64,000 nt of DNA. Origin: CAG-791 sp002390025. Its GTDB lineage: Bacteria; Bacillota; Clostridia; Lachnospirales; Lachnospiraceae. The stretch lies in assembly GCA_946543465.1 (NCBI GenBank), contig CAMNLR010000134.1:1-64000 (forward strand), in the 5' to 3' direction. This document shows, piece after piece, positions 49,650-58,280 of this stretch (the stretch's first letter is position 1; each line of letters opens with the position of its first letter). The notes beneath the pieces were generated by a model. It was not told the origin of the DNA. It saw only the letters and a list, made by a program, of their open reading frames with translations, and made no database searches. The translations under genes were made by a program, and so were the position numbers.

Positions 49650-50786
49650 TCACTGTTCCTGCTCTTGCCCGATGTCAAGGGGAATCTCCAGGGTCTCCTG
49701 TCTGTCCGCGAAGAAGGGAACGCTCTGATCAATGACCAGGCAGAGGGTGCCGTCGTCGCGAATGCAGAATTTGTATTCATCCGCTTCGAGGTCCTCTACA
49801 TAATCCTCAACATCCGATTTGAGGATCTCCGTATAGCCTTCCTGCTGCAGCCAGGACCAGAGAGCGCGCCTGACAAAGCGTCTGAGGCCGATGTCGGTCT
49901 TGCCGGTCAGGTCACCCAGTGAGACCTCTTCGCCGTCCGACAGGCGGAATGTCCTGCCGCAGTAGTCATTGCTCTGTGTCCCCCCTATGTTCTGCACATG
50001 TGCCATCCGGATGCAGAGGAGGCCTTCTCCGGAGTAAGTGCCCTCAACGCCGACATAGTCGCGGCAGGCAGCATCTTTGTCCGTGACGCCCGCCTTTGCC
50101 AGCAGGGAGGAAGGTTCGTTTTCGGGATCGGCAAAATAATCATCCTTCTGCTTCTGCAGGGAGGCATTGATCTTGTCTGCATAGGGATAGTATTCGTCAC
50201 TGACGATCGCCAGATCATAATACTGTGTGCAGGCGACCTCATTGCCGCCGGGAATGAGGAAAGAACCGGACCGGTCCTCCGTCTCCACGTAGCTTTCCAC
50301 CTTTTCGTAGCCGGCTGCGATCTCTTCCTGCAGGGCAGTCCTCTTTGCATCCGCATCGGCCCTTGGCCGGGCAAAGCGCTCGTCCGCAGGGTCTTCAAGA
50401 GTTGCGGCGGCCGCATCGCAGAGCAGGACTACCTGCCCGTAGCAGTCACAGGCCTGCGCCCGGGAGGGAATATCCGAAGCCTTTGCCGCGAGTTCGTCCG
50501 CTCTGTAAAGTTCGGACAGGATATGTCCCTCGAGTGCCTCGGGGCTGACTCCGCTGATCTCTTCCGCCTCTTCATAGGCTGCGGAGGCCTCTTCGTAGTT
50601 TTTTGCCTCCAGGAGGGCATCGGCCTTCTCCAGAGCCCTCGCCAGCCGTTTTTCGGGGAGGTTGTAGTTGTAGTACGCAAATCCTGCCGCTGCCAGTATG
50701 AGGACGAGGACTATGGCTGCGTATTTTTTGATTTTTCCATTGTTCTGTCCGCCTGCGGCGGACGCGTCATTCTTTTTTTCTTCCAT
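49650..50786 (-). CDS. membrane-anchored protein with RsiV/DUF3298-like domain
   Basis: A 378-residue protein: short cytoplasmic N-terminus, one transmembrane helix (AAIVLVLILAAAGFAYYNY, about residues 23-41), a TPR-like alpha-helical region (ARALEKADALLEAKNYEEASAAYEEAEEI) and a C-terminal domain (~residues 190-370) with NEVACTQYYDLAIVSDEYYPYADKIN, GEEVSLGDLTG and KFCIRDDGTLCLVID, resembling the extracellular DUF3298/PdaC-type domain of RsiV-like proteins. Exposed outside the cell. Function unknown; the neighbouring YARHG protein gene is on the same strand. Confidence 0.7.
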   Translation of the reverse strand: MEEKKNDASAAGGQNNGKIKKYAAIVLVLILAAAGFAYYNYNLPEKRLARALEKADALLEAKNYEEASAAYEEAEEISGVSPEALEGHILSELYRADELAAKASDIPSRAQACDCYGQVVLLCDAAAATLEDPADERFARPRADADAKRTALQEEIAAGYEKVESYVETEDRSGSFLIPGGNEVACTQYYDLAIVSDEYYPYADKINASLQKQKDDYFADPENEPSSLLAKAGVTDKDAACRDYVGVEGTYSGEGLLCIRMAHVQNIGGTQSNDYCGRTFRLSDGEEVSLGDLTGKTDIGLRRFVRRALWSWLQQEGYTEILKSDVEDYVEDLEADEYKFCIRDDGTLCLVIDQSVPFFADRQETLEIPLDIGQEQEQ

Positions 50787-51030
50787 CCTTTGTCTTTCTG
50801 TAAATCTCTTTTCAGTAAATCTCTTTCCTGTAGATCTCTATAACCTTTGGATCTCTATAACCTGTAGATCTCTGTAACCTCTAAATCTCTGTAACCTGTA
50901 GATCTTTGTAGACCTCTGTAGATCTCTGTCAATTTCAGCACATCTCAGTATATCCCACCAAATCTCAGTAAAAGCTCAGTAAATCCCGGGAATCTCAGTG
51001 CGTCTGCCTGCCGGAAATCCCGGCGGGCTT
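50787..51030. repeat. 17-18-bp tandem array TAACCTGTAGATCTCTG
   Basis: Six or more imperfect copies of TAACCTGTAGATCTCTG and decayed AATCTCAGTA units fill the gap. No gene. Confidence 0.8.
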
Positions 51031-52623
51031 TTACTGAACTGTTGTTCCCTGGCGGTCCGCGCGGATCTGGGACATCAGCTCACGGTTGGCCATTTCGTAT
51101 TCGTTGAAATAAGCCGCCTCGTTTCCGTCGAAATCAGCGGGGTTGATCGTTCCCCTGTACCAGGTTTTTCCCTCAAAGTATTCGCGGATGCTCTGGGTAT
51201 CAAACTTGCGGCCGTGGCGGGCATAGATCTCGTTGATGGCCATCTGCAGGGTGTAGTCGTCGAGCTGGCTGAGTTCCTGTTTTGTGTAATAGCGTGAGCT
51301 GCTCTCGGGGAGAATATAATCGGAATCTCCCTTCTGGACTTTATCGGAGACGCTCTTTTCGGAGACGGTTTTCTTTTTGTCGGAAGACTGAGTCGCAACA
51401 CCGCTGGAATCGTTCCTGGCATCGCCGCCGACCGAGGTCTGATCGTTATCTGTATTCTGCTCGTCTGCTCCGGCGTAGTACACTTCATTGCCGTCTTCGT
51501 CTACTTCCCATCCGGAGACGTTGCTGTCATCATCTTCATAGCCGTCATCTTCGTAACCGTCATCTTCGGGTTCTTCGTACTGAGGCTGTGAGCTCTGGCC
51601 GCTGTTCTGCGGTGCCTGGGCGCTCTGGTCATTGTTCTGAGGTGCCTGGGCGCTCTGGTTATTGTTCTGAGGTGTCTGGGCGCTCTGGTCACTGTTCTGC
51701 GGTGCCTGGGCGCTCTGACCGCTGTTTTGGGAAGCGTCGCCGGCAGCGGACACATCCGCCTGCTCCTGACTGTCGGAATTATTCTCTGCTCCCGCCGGAG
51801 AAGGTGTTTCCATATTTCCGGAATCCGAAGACTGACCGGACTCCTGTGCCTGCCCGGAAGCGGGGGTCTGCAGGCCCTGGCTCAGATTCTCTTCTTTTTT
51901 GCTGTCGTCCTCATAGGCAACCGTATCTTTCTCCTTCTTCTCATCCGTGTCGACGGGTTTGACAAGCAGGAAGAGGAGGAATCCCAGTACCAGCACCAGG
52001 ACAGCAGCAGAGACGAGCATTATATAGCGGCCCGGGTCGGTTTTGCTGCGTCTTTTGGATTTTTCAATCGCTGTATCCACATGGGGGTCTCCGTACATGG
52101 AGTCTCTTCCCGGTTTGCGTCTGCTCCCGCGCCGGGGACGCGGATCGGACCCGGAATCTCCGGCATTCGATGCCCCTCCCGCAGCTGCAGGCCCGGGGCC
52201 GTAGGCAGCACTGTCTGTTTCGGGGCGGTTATAGGCAGGATTCTCCGGGCGGGCTCTGTGAGGTGATCCCGCTGCAGGTCTGCGTCCGGCTCCATAGGCC
52301 GCACCTGCACCTGCCGCCGCTCCGGCTCCGTAGGCTGCACCTGCTCCAGCCGCCGCTCCTGCTCCGTAGGCTGCACCTGCTCCAGCTGCCGCTCCGGCTC
52401 CGTAGGCTGCACCTGCTCCAGCTGCCGCTCCGGCGCCGGGAACAGCTTCCGATGTGACCGTGCGCATAGTGCCGGTGATCGTTGCGTCATCCGCCAGCAG
52501 TTCGGGGTTTTCCGCCTTTCCCGATGCAGCTTTCTCTTTGTTGTCAGAGACTGCCTTTCCGCAGCGTGTGCAGAACAGATCATCATCTTCCATCGGCATT
52601 CCGCAATACATACAATAGCGCAT
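51031..52623 (-). CDS. zinc-ribbon, single-pass protein with YARHG domain and two repeat tracts
   Basis: A 530-residue protein. N-terminal zinc ribbon (CMYCGMPMEDDDLFCTRCG), then four 12-residue repeats of AGAGAAYGAGAA type (36-bp DNA repeats at ~52305-52440), one transmembrane helix (about residues 200-221), a Ser/Gln/Asp-rich outer linker with 10-residue QSAQAPQNND repeats (30-bp units at 51602-51721), an acidic segment (EPEDDGYEDDGYEDDDSN), and a C-terminal YARHG domain (INEIYARHGRKF...GKTWYRG). YARHG domains are extracytoplasmic, found in peptidases and surface proteins. Ribbon inside, YARHG outside. Function unknown. Confidence 0.82.
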   Translation of the reverse strand: MRYCMYCGMPMEDDDLFCTRCGKAVSDNKEKAASGKAENPELLADDATITGTMRTVTSEAVPGAGAAAGAGAAYGAGAAAGAGAAYGAGAAAGAGAAYGAGAAAGAGAAYGAGRRPAAGSPHRARPENPAYNRPETDSAAYGPGPAAAGGASNAGDSGSDPRPRRGSRRKPGRDSMYGDPHVDTAIEKSKRRSKTDPGRYIMLVSAAVLVLVLGFLLFLLVKPVDTDEKKEKDTVAYEDDSKKEENLSQGLQTPASGQAQESGQSSDSGNMETPSPAGAENNSDSQEQADVSAAGDASQNSGQSAQAPQNSDQSAQTPQNNNQSAQAPQNNDQSAQAPQNSGQSSQPQYEEPEDDGYEDDGYEDDDSNVSGWEVDEDGNEVYYAGADEQNTDNDQTSVGGDARNDSSGVATQSSDKKKTVSEKSVSDKVQKGDSDYILPESSSRYYTKQELSQLDDYTLQMAINEIYARHGRKFDTQSIREYFEGKTWYRGTINPADFDGNEAAYFNEYEMANRELMSQIRADRQGTTVQ

Positions 52624-53249
52624 ATTCCTATCCTTTCACACATGACAGGCCGGGTGTTCTGTCCCGGTCCGGCATATTCCGTACTATTTCGTACAATTCC
52701 GTACACCTCTCCCTACCGAAGAAACGATTTCAGAGAGCTTCTCTTCTTCTTTATTTATAATTCTCAATCATCATACCATCATTTTTACTTAATTAACAGC
52801 CTTCAAAATTTCACACTCCGGCGTCTTTTTTTAATTTCTTACTGAAATCCAATGAAAACATCCCGGATGGCATAAAACATGGCATCTTTTGCGCAGAATG
52901 CGCGCCGGACACCCCGCGTTTCAGGCGGGCCTGTACTCAACTGAATATCTAAATTTTTTATGCAAAACGGCAAAGATTATTTACTTTGCGATTTTATTAC
53001 TGTACAATATGAATAAGTTGCGTCCTGCCTGCCATTCATGTCGGCAGAAGCAGTTGACACCGTGCGGCAGGGATTGCCGCAAAGGGGACCTGCCGCAGAA
53101 ACATGCTTCAGATTCGATGGATTCCCGTAGATCCGGGCAGTTCGATTCGGGACAGGGAATTTACCGACCTGTTCAACCCGCAGCCACTGGCAATAGTTTT
53201 TGCGTCTGCCTCCAAACGCTGCTATAAATTATGAAAGAGAGGGCTCATC
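52624..53249. promoter_or_regulatory. glgC upstream region with promoter and hairpin leader
   Basis: No gene recognised. A possible promoter, TTTACT at 52980-52985 and TACAAT at 53003-53008 with 17-bp spacing, precedes a ~240-nt leader containing the perfect 9-bp stem TGCGGCAGG/CCTGCCGCA (53063-53071 with 53089-53097) and a smaller CTGCC/GGCAG hairpin upstream. A structured leader of glgC is possible. Confidence 0.45.
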
Positions 53250-54386
53250 ATGAAACAAACTGAAATGTTAGCAATGATCCTGGCCGGTGGTCGGGGAAGT
53301 CGTCTGCATGATCTCACCAACAAAGTGGCGAAGCCTGCAGTTGCATACGGTGGAAAATACCGCATCGTCGATTTCCCCCTCAGTAACTGCGCCAACAGCG
53401 GCATCGATGTTGTCGGCGTTCTGACACAGTATGAATCTGTACTTCTGAACAGCTATGTAGCAAAGGGCGGCCTTTGGGGCCTTGACACGAAGGACAGCGG
53501 CGTTTTCGTCCTTACTCCTCGTGAGAAAGCTGATTCCGGACTTGAAGTTTTCCGTGGAACTGCAGATGCTATTTCCCAGAATATCGATTTCATCGACAGC
53601 TACAATCCCGAGTACCTTCTTGTCCTCTCCGGCGACCATATTTACAAGATGAATTACGACAAGATGCTTGACTGCCACAAAGAGAAGGACGCCGCAGCAA
53701 CCATCGCTGTCATGCCTGTTCCGATTGAAGAGGCAAGCCGTTTCGGCATCATGATCACAGACGACGATGACAACATCGTCGACTTCGAGGAGAAGCCCGC
53801 AAATCCCCGCAGCACCCTTGCTTCCATGGGTATTTACATCTTCTCCTGGCCCAGACTCCGCGAGCTCCTTGTCGCAGATATGGATGACCCGAATTCCGAT
53901 CACGACTTCGGCAAGAACATCATCCCCACTCTGCTGAACGCAGGCGACAAGCTCGTCGCATTCAAGTTCGAAGGTTACTGGAAGGATGTCGGAACCATCG
54001 ATTCCCTCTGGGAAGCAAATATGGATCTGCTCGATGAGAACTGCGAGCTCAACCTTGATGATCCTACATGGAAGATCTACACAGAGGATTCCGCAGGACT
54101 TCTGGGTCTGCCCGCTTATATCGGACCGAATGCCGATATTGACCGCGCCTACATCACACAGGGCTGCCGCGTTGACGGCAAGGTCAAGAATTCCGTCATC
54201 TTCACCGGCGCTACCGTCGGCACCGGCGCCCAGGTCATCGATTCTGTCCTGATGCCCGGCGTAGTCGTAGGAGACGGCGCAGTCGTCACCAGAGCACTCG
54301 TCGCTGACAATGTCAAGATCGCTGCAGACGCAGTTATCGGAAGCGCCGACAGCAAGGAAATCCTGCTGCAGGCGCAGGATGTTTAA
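53250..54386 (+). CDS. glgC: glucose-1-phosphate adenylyltransferase
   Basis: A 378-residue ADP-glucose pyrophosphorylase, the committed step of glycogen synthesis. Nucleotidyltransferase motif MILAGGRGSRLHDLT, VAKPAVAYGGKYRIVDFPLSN, LVLSGDHIYKM and the FEEKPANPRSTLASMGIYIF region are present, with a C-terminal left-handed beta-helix. Codon use is strongly biased. GGG-rich ribosome site precedes ATG. Directly followed by glgD (15-bp gap), with which Clostridia and Bacillus enzymes form a hetero-oligomer. Confidence 0.96.
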   Translation: MKQTEMLAMILAGGRGSRLHDLTNKVAKPAVAYGGKYRIVDFPLSNCANSGIDVVGVLTQYESVLLNSYVAKGGLWGLDTKDSGVFVLTPREKADSGLEVFRGTADAISQNIDFIDSYNPEYLLVLSGDHIYKMNYDKMLDCHKEKDAAATIAVMPVPIEEASRFGIMITDDDDNIVDFEEKPANPRSTLASMGIYIFSWPRLRELLVADMDDPNSDHDFGKNIIPTLLNAGDKLVAFKFEGYWKDVGTIDSLWEANMDLLDENCELNLDDPTWKIYTEDSAGLLGLPAYIGPNADIDRAYITQGCRVDGKVKNSVIFTGATVGTGAQVIDSVLMPGVVVGDGAVVTRALVADNVKIAADAVIGSADSKEILLQAQDV

Positions 54387-54401
54387 GGGGAGGACAAAAC
54401 A

Positions 54402-55511
54402 ATGGCAAAAGCATTTGGTATCGTAACATCTTCACCGGAGCATAAAGTTGACGGTATGCAGGACTATCGTCCGATCGGCGCTTTCTCCTTCCTCGGCAGA
54501 TTCCGTGTGATCGATTTCCCGATCTCCAACTTCAGCAACAGCGGAATCAATAACATCCAGGTTTACATCACCAAGAAGCCCCGCTCCCTGGTAGCCCACA
54601 TCGGCACAGGCCGTCACTACAACATCAACTCCAAGCGCGGCAGAATCCAGATCATCGTTCCCAACGAAGAGCTGGTCAATTCCATCTACAACACAAATAT
54701 CAACGCACTGTTTTCCAACATCGACTATATCCGCCGTCAGACCAAGGAATATGTCGTGATCGCTCCCAGCTGCATGGTATTTGCACAGAACTACGATGAG
54801 CTCCTTAAGCAGCACGTCAAATCCGGCGCAGACATCACTCTGCTCTATCACAAAGTATTTGACGCCAGGGAAGGCTATGCTACCTGCAACGCTCTGACCC
54901 TGGACGGCGACAAAGTCAAAGCCGTCACTCCCAACCTGGGCGATGAGGACAACAAGGACATGTTCATGGAGTCCTATGTCATGAAGAAGGATCTCCTGAT
55001 CGACCTGATGTATGCCGCTCGTGAGACCTCTTCCGTCTACACACTGGCCAACATCGTCAACGCCAAGTGCGGCGAGCTGGATGTCCGTGCGGTCGAGCAC
55101 CACGGCTTCTTCGCTCCCATCACCAGCCTGGAGACCTACTACAAGGCAAACGAGGCTCTGATCGACATTGATGAGTCCGCTACCCTGTTCACCTCCGACT
55201 GGCCGATCTACACCAGAACCTCCGATTCCTGCCCGACGCAGTTCTACGATGAGGCAGAGGTCAAGAATTCCCTGGTCTCCAACGGCTGCGAAGTCCACGG
55301 CACAGTGGAAGATTCCGTCATCGGCCGCGGCGTCACCATCGGCAAGGGCGCAGTTGTCAAGGGCTGCATCGTCCTTGCTTACGCAGAGATCGGCGAGAAC
55401 GTCGTCATCCAGAACCAGGTCGTCGACAAATATGCAAGGATCATCCATGAGAACAAGATCATGGCTGAGCCCGGTTCTGTCGGCTATATCAAACATTCCG
55501 ACACCCTGTAA
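54402..55511 (+). CDS. glgD: glucose-1-phosphate adenylyltransferase regulatory subunit
   Basis: A 369-residue GlgC homologue lacking the GGxGxRL triphosphate loop (here FGIVTSSPEHKVDGM), the mark of GlgD, which activates GlgC. RPIGAFSFLGRFRVIDFPISNFSNSGI, and a C-terminal beta-helix with VHGTVEDSVIGRGVTIGKGAVVKGCIVL are clear. GGGGAGG before ATG; codon bias like glgC. Terminated at 55562-55597. Confidence 0.95.
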   Translation: MAKAFGIVTSSPEHKVDGMQDYRPIGAFSFLGRFRVIDFPISNFSNSGINNIQVYITKKPRSLVAHIGTGRHYNINSKRGRIQIIVPNEELVNSIYNTNINALFSNIDYIRRQTKEYVVIAPSCMVFAQNYDELLKQHVKSGADITLLYHKVFDAREGYATCNALTLDGDKVKAVTPNLGDEDNKDMFMESYVMKKDLLIDLMYAARETSSVYTLANIVNAKCGELDVRAVEHHGFFAPITSLETYYKANEALIDIDESATLFTSDWPIYTRTSDSCPTQFYDEAEVKNSLVSNGCEVHGTVEDSVIGRGVTIGKGAVVKGCIVLAYAEIGENVVIQNQVVDKYARIIHENKIMAEPGSVGYIKHSDTL

Positions 55512-55561
55512 TTCTGATTCCGGCCTGATCAGCCAGATCAATTGAATATACGGTCATAGTA

Positions 55562-55597
55562 CAGCCATGGCAGAGTCCTCTCTGCCATGGCTGTTTC
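55562..55597 (+). terminator. intrinsic terminator of glgCD
   Basis: Perfect 14-bp stem CAGCCATGGCAGAG/CTCTGCCATGGCTG with loop TCCT, followed by TTTCTCT. Confidence 0.9.
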
Positions 55598-55685
55598 TCT
55601 GTGCTGTTTTTCTGTGCTCTTTCTGCGCTCTCCTGTTTTATATGAATCTGTTTGGATACAGATACAATCAGCAGGTAAGTTAGCA

Positions 55686-55714
55686 TGGACAAATACATAC
55701 GCTTCTTCTATAAT
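55686..55714 (+). promoter_or_regulatory. sigma-A promoter of the DUF134-suf operon
   Basis: TGGACA at 55686-55691 and TATAAT at 55709-55714, spacer exactly 17 bp, about 42 bp before the DUF134 gene. Confidence 0.75.
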
Positions 55715-55755
55715 CGACTTATGTCGAAAATAAATGCAGCTACGGAGGTGTTTTT

Positions 55756-56124
55756 ATGGCAAGACCGCAGAGAAGCCGGCGTGTATGCGACATGCCGTCG
55801 ATCAGGCGATATGTGCCCTCTCCTTCCCCTGCTTCGTCCGGGGCTGAACCGGAAGAACCCATCTTCCTCACAGTGGATGAATACGAAGCCCTGCGCCTCG
55901 TAGATTACGAGGGACTGACACACAGCCAGTGCGCAGTGCAGATGAATATTTCCAGGACAACTGCCACAGAGATCTGTGAGTCCGCGCGCAGAAAAGTTGC
56001 CCGGGCTCTTGTCTGCAGCAGGGAGCTCATCATCCAGGGCGGAAACTGGAAGCTGTGCGGAGGGAACAGAGAGGACTGCTTCCTGGAATCCTGCAAACGT
56101 CCGGGACAGGAACCCGAATCGTAA
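55756..56124 (+). CDS. DUF134-family putative DNA-binding protein
   Basis: A 122-residue protein of the DUF134 family: PxRSRRVCDMPSIRRYVP start, then DEYEALRLVDYEGLTHSQCAVQMNISRTTATEICESARRKVARAL, a sigma-region-4-like HTH, and a C-terminal Cys pair (LCGGNREDCFLESC) that may hold metal or a cluster. First of the operon with sufC and sufB-like genes; an iron-sulfur-responsive autoregulator is a fair guess. The family has no established function that I know of. Confidence 0.82.
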   Translation: MARPQRSRRVCDMPSIRRYVPSPSPASSGAEPEEPIFLTVDEYEALRLVDYEGLTHSQCAVQMNISRTTATEICESARRKVARALVCSRELIIQGGNWKLCGGNREDCFLESCKRPGQEPES

Positions 56125-56185
56125 TTCTGCAACTCTATTTTTATTGAATGCAACTGCTAAAACTATTTTTACAGGAGAAACAAAC

Positions 56186-56932
56186 ATGCTGGAACTTCAG
56201 AATATCTCGTTCGGTGTCACAGAGGATAACGGCACCGGTTCGGTCGATAAAGAGATCCTCACAGACATCAGTCTCAGGATTGATGACAACAAGTTCGTCG
56301 TGATCACCGGCCCCAACGGCGGCGGCAAATCCACCCTCGCAAAGATCATTGCGGGTATTGAAAAGCCCACCTCCGGACGCATCCTCCTTGACGGCGAGGA
56401 TATCACAGACAAAAACATCACCGAGCGCGCAAAAGCGGGAATCAGCTTTGCCTTCCAACAGCCTGTTCGTTTCAAGGGCATTCAGGTCCTCGACCTGATC
56501 CGTCTGGCGGCCGGAAAGAGAATGTCTCCCGCCGATGCCTGCCAGTATCTGGCGGAAGTCGGACTCTGCGCCAAGGATTATATCAACCGTGAAGTCAACG
56601 CCTCTCTCTCGGGCGGTGAGCTCAAGCGCATTGAGATTGCCACTGTTCTGGCCCGCAGCACCAGGCTCTCCGTTTTTGACGAGCCGGAGGCCGGTATCGA
56701 CCTGTGGAGCTTCCAGAACCTGATCCAGGTCTTTGAAAAAATGCGTGCCAAGATCCACGACAGTTCTATCATGATCATCTCCCACCAGGAGCGTATCCTT
56801 GAGATCGCAGATGAGATCGTCGTTCTGCGAAGCGGCAGGATCGCTGCGACAGGCACCAGGGACGAGATCCTTCCCACTCTGATCGGAACTCCTTCCGCAG
56901 TGGAAGCCTGCAAGGTGCTCACTTCAAAATAA
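56186..56932 (+). CDS. sufC: SufC-type Fe-S assembly ATPase
   Basis: A 248-residue ABC ATPase with Walker A GPNGGGKST, signature ASLSGGELKRIEIA, Walker B LSVFDEPEAGIDLWS and switch His in IISHQER, typical of SufC, which drives the SufB scaffold. AGGAG before ATG at 56186; the frame is open further upstream by chance. Followed after 25 bp by the sufB-like gene. Confidence 0.93.
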   Translation: MLELQNISFGVTEDNGTGSVDKEILTDISLRIDDNKFVVITGPNGGGKSTLAKIIAGIEKPTSGRILLDGEDITDKNITERAKAGISFAFQQPVRFKGIQVLDLIRLAAGKRMSPADACQYLAEVGLCAKDYINREVNASLSGGELKRIEIATVLARSTRLSVFDEPEAGIDLWSFQNLIQVFEKMRAKIHDSSIMIISHQERILEIADEIVVLRSGRIAATGTRDEILPTLIGTPSAVEACKVLTSK

Positions 56933-56957
56933 TACGTCATAGATTGGAGAGAAAGAC

Positions 56958-57893
56958 ATGCTGAAGATCAAAGAAATAGATGAGATACAGAAGAGGCTCC
57001 TCCAGGAGATCGCCGACCTGCACACGGTACCCGAAGGTGCTTACAATATCCGCGCAAACGGCGAGTCCGCCATGCGCAACACCACTGCCAATATCGATAT
57101 CATCTCCAAGGAGAACGGCTCCGGCATCGATATCAAGATCAAGCCCGGCACCAAAAACGAGAGCGTCCACATCCCCGTCGTCATGAGCCAGAGCGGCCTC
57201 AAGGAAGTTGTCTACAATGATTTTTATATCGGCGAGGACAGCGATGTTGTGATCGTCGCCGGCTGCGGCATCGACAACTGCGGCACACAGGATTCCGAGC
57301 ACGACGGCATCCACCGCTTCTTTGTCGGCAAGGGAGCAAAGGTCAAATACGTCGAAAAGCACTACGGTTCCGGTGACGGCACCGGCAAGCGCCTGCTCAA
57401 TCCCGGCACAGAGGTCTACATGGAGGAAAACAGCACCATGGAGATGGAAATGGTGCAGATCAAGGGTGTAGACTCCACAAAACGCGATACCAAGGCCGAG
57501 CTCCAGGCCGGCGCGCGTCTGGTCGTCCAGGAGCGTCTGATGACACACGGCACCCAGGACGCCTACAGTATCTACAAAGTCGTCCTCAACGGCGACGATT
57601 CCAGTGCGGACGTGGTCTCCCGTTCCGTCGCCCGTGACCACTCCTATCAGAAGCTCGACATGTGCATCCTGGGCAATGCGGCATGCCACGGCCACACCGA
57701 GTGTGATTCCATCATCATGGACGAAGGCCGCATCCTGGCAGTTCCGTCCCTCGAGGCCAACAGCACCGAAGCCGCCCTCGTCCACGAGGCAGCGATCGGC
57801 AAGATCGCAGGCGAGCAGATCATCAAACTCATGACCCTGGGACTGACCGAGGCCGAGGCCGAGGAGCAGATCATCAACGGTTTCCTTAAATAA
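56958..57893 (+). CDS. short SufB/SufD-family scaffold
   Basis: A 311-residue member of the SufBD beta-helix family (Fe-S scaffold partner of SufC): ESVHIPVVMSQSGLKEVVYNDFYIGEDSDVVIVAGCGIDNCGTQDSEHDGIHRF-like core, GKGAKVKYVEKHYGSG, and the C-terminal HGHTECDSIIMDEG, EAALVHEAAIGKIAGEQI signature. It is shorter than SufB (~450) and lacks the N-terminal domain, as in the minimal SufBC (SMS-type) system of archaea and anaerobes. Cys residues CGIDNCGTQ are candidate ligands. No sufS, sufD or sufU nearby. Confidence 0.88.
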   Translation: MLKIKEIDEIQKRLLQEIADLHTVPEGAYNIRANGESAMRNTTANIDIISKENGSGIDIKIKPGTKNESVHIPVVMSQSGLKEVVYNDFYIGEDSDVVIVAGCGIDNCGTQDSEHDGIHRFFVGKGAKVKYVEKHYGSGDGTGKRLLNPGTEVYMEENSTMEMEMVQIKGVDSTKRDTKAELQAGARLVVQERLMTHGTQDAYSIYKVVLNGDDSSADVVSRSVARDHSYQKLDMCILGNAACHGHTECDSIIMDEGRILAVPSLEANSTEAALVHEAAIGKIAGEQIIKLMTLGLTEAEAEEQIINGFLK

Positions 57894-57910
57894 AAATACT
57901 GCACATAAAA

Positions 57911-57954
57911 ACAGGCTTCCGCGGCACAATCATGGCACTGCTGCGGAAGCCTGT
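57911..57954 (+). terminator. hairpin after the suf operon
   Basis: Perfect 12-bp stem ACAGGCTTCCGC/GCGGAAGCCTGT with a 20-nt loop, but no T run follows, so termination is uncertain. Confidence 0.5.
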
Positions 57955-57999
57955 CTGCATATTTGTGAAATGATCAGTTTTCAGAAAGGAGCTGCACTC

Positions 58000-58239
58000 A
58001 TGTTTTTCGGAAAAAAAGACCGCAAAAAGGACCGCGCACAGAGCCCCGCAGGCAGCTACGATCCCGCCTCACAGGAGGCCGTCCTGCGCTGCAGTATCTG
58101 CAACGGGGAGCAGGTAGCGGGCTTCAGGGATAAAAAGACCGGCGCCTTCACAGAGGTAATGTTCATCCGCTCTTCCGCGGACCTCCAAGAGTTCCGCTCA
58201 CAGTACGGGATCAGCGGAGAGATCAAAAAGATCTACTGA
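58000..58239 (+). CDS. small conserved protein with CxxC, unknown function
   Basis: A 79-residue protein (MFFGKKDRKKDRAQ start, then LRCSICNGEQVAGFRDKKTGAF, FIRSSADLQEFRSQYGI). The CSIC motif could bind a metal. Similar small proteins occur in Lachnospiraceae with no assigned role. AAAGGAG precedes ATG at 58000. It lies after the suf operon and is in the same orientation. Function unknown. Confidence 0.65.
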   Translation: MFFGKKDRKKDRAQSPAGSYDPASQEAVLRCSICNGEQVAGFRDKKTGAFTEVMFIRSSADLQEFRSQYGISGEIKKIY

Positions 58240-58280
58240 AGCGCAATATCTGCTGCGCAGGAAAAGCTGCCGGTTTCAGC

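Noticed and set aside
52889..53227. A 112-codon frame upstream of glgC
   Set aside because: No ribosome site, no motif, and it overlaps the presumed promoter and hairpin of the glgC leader.
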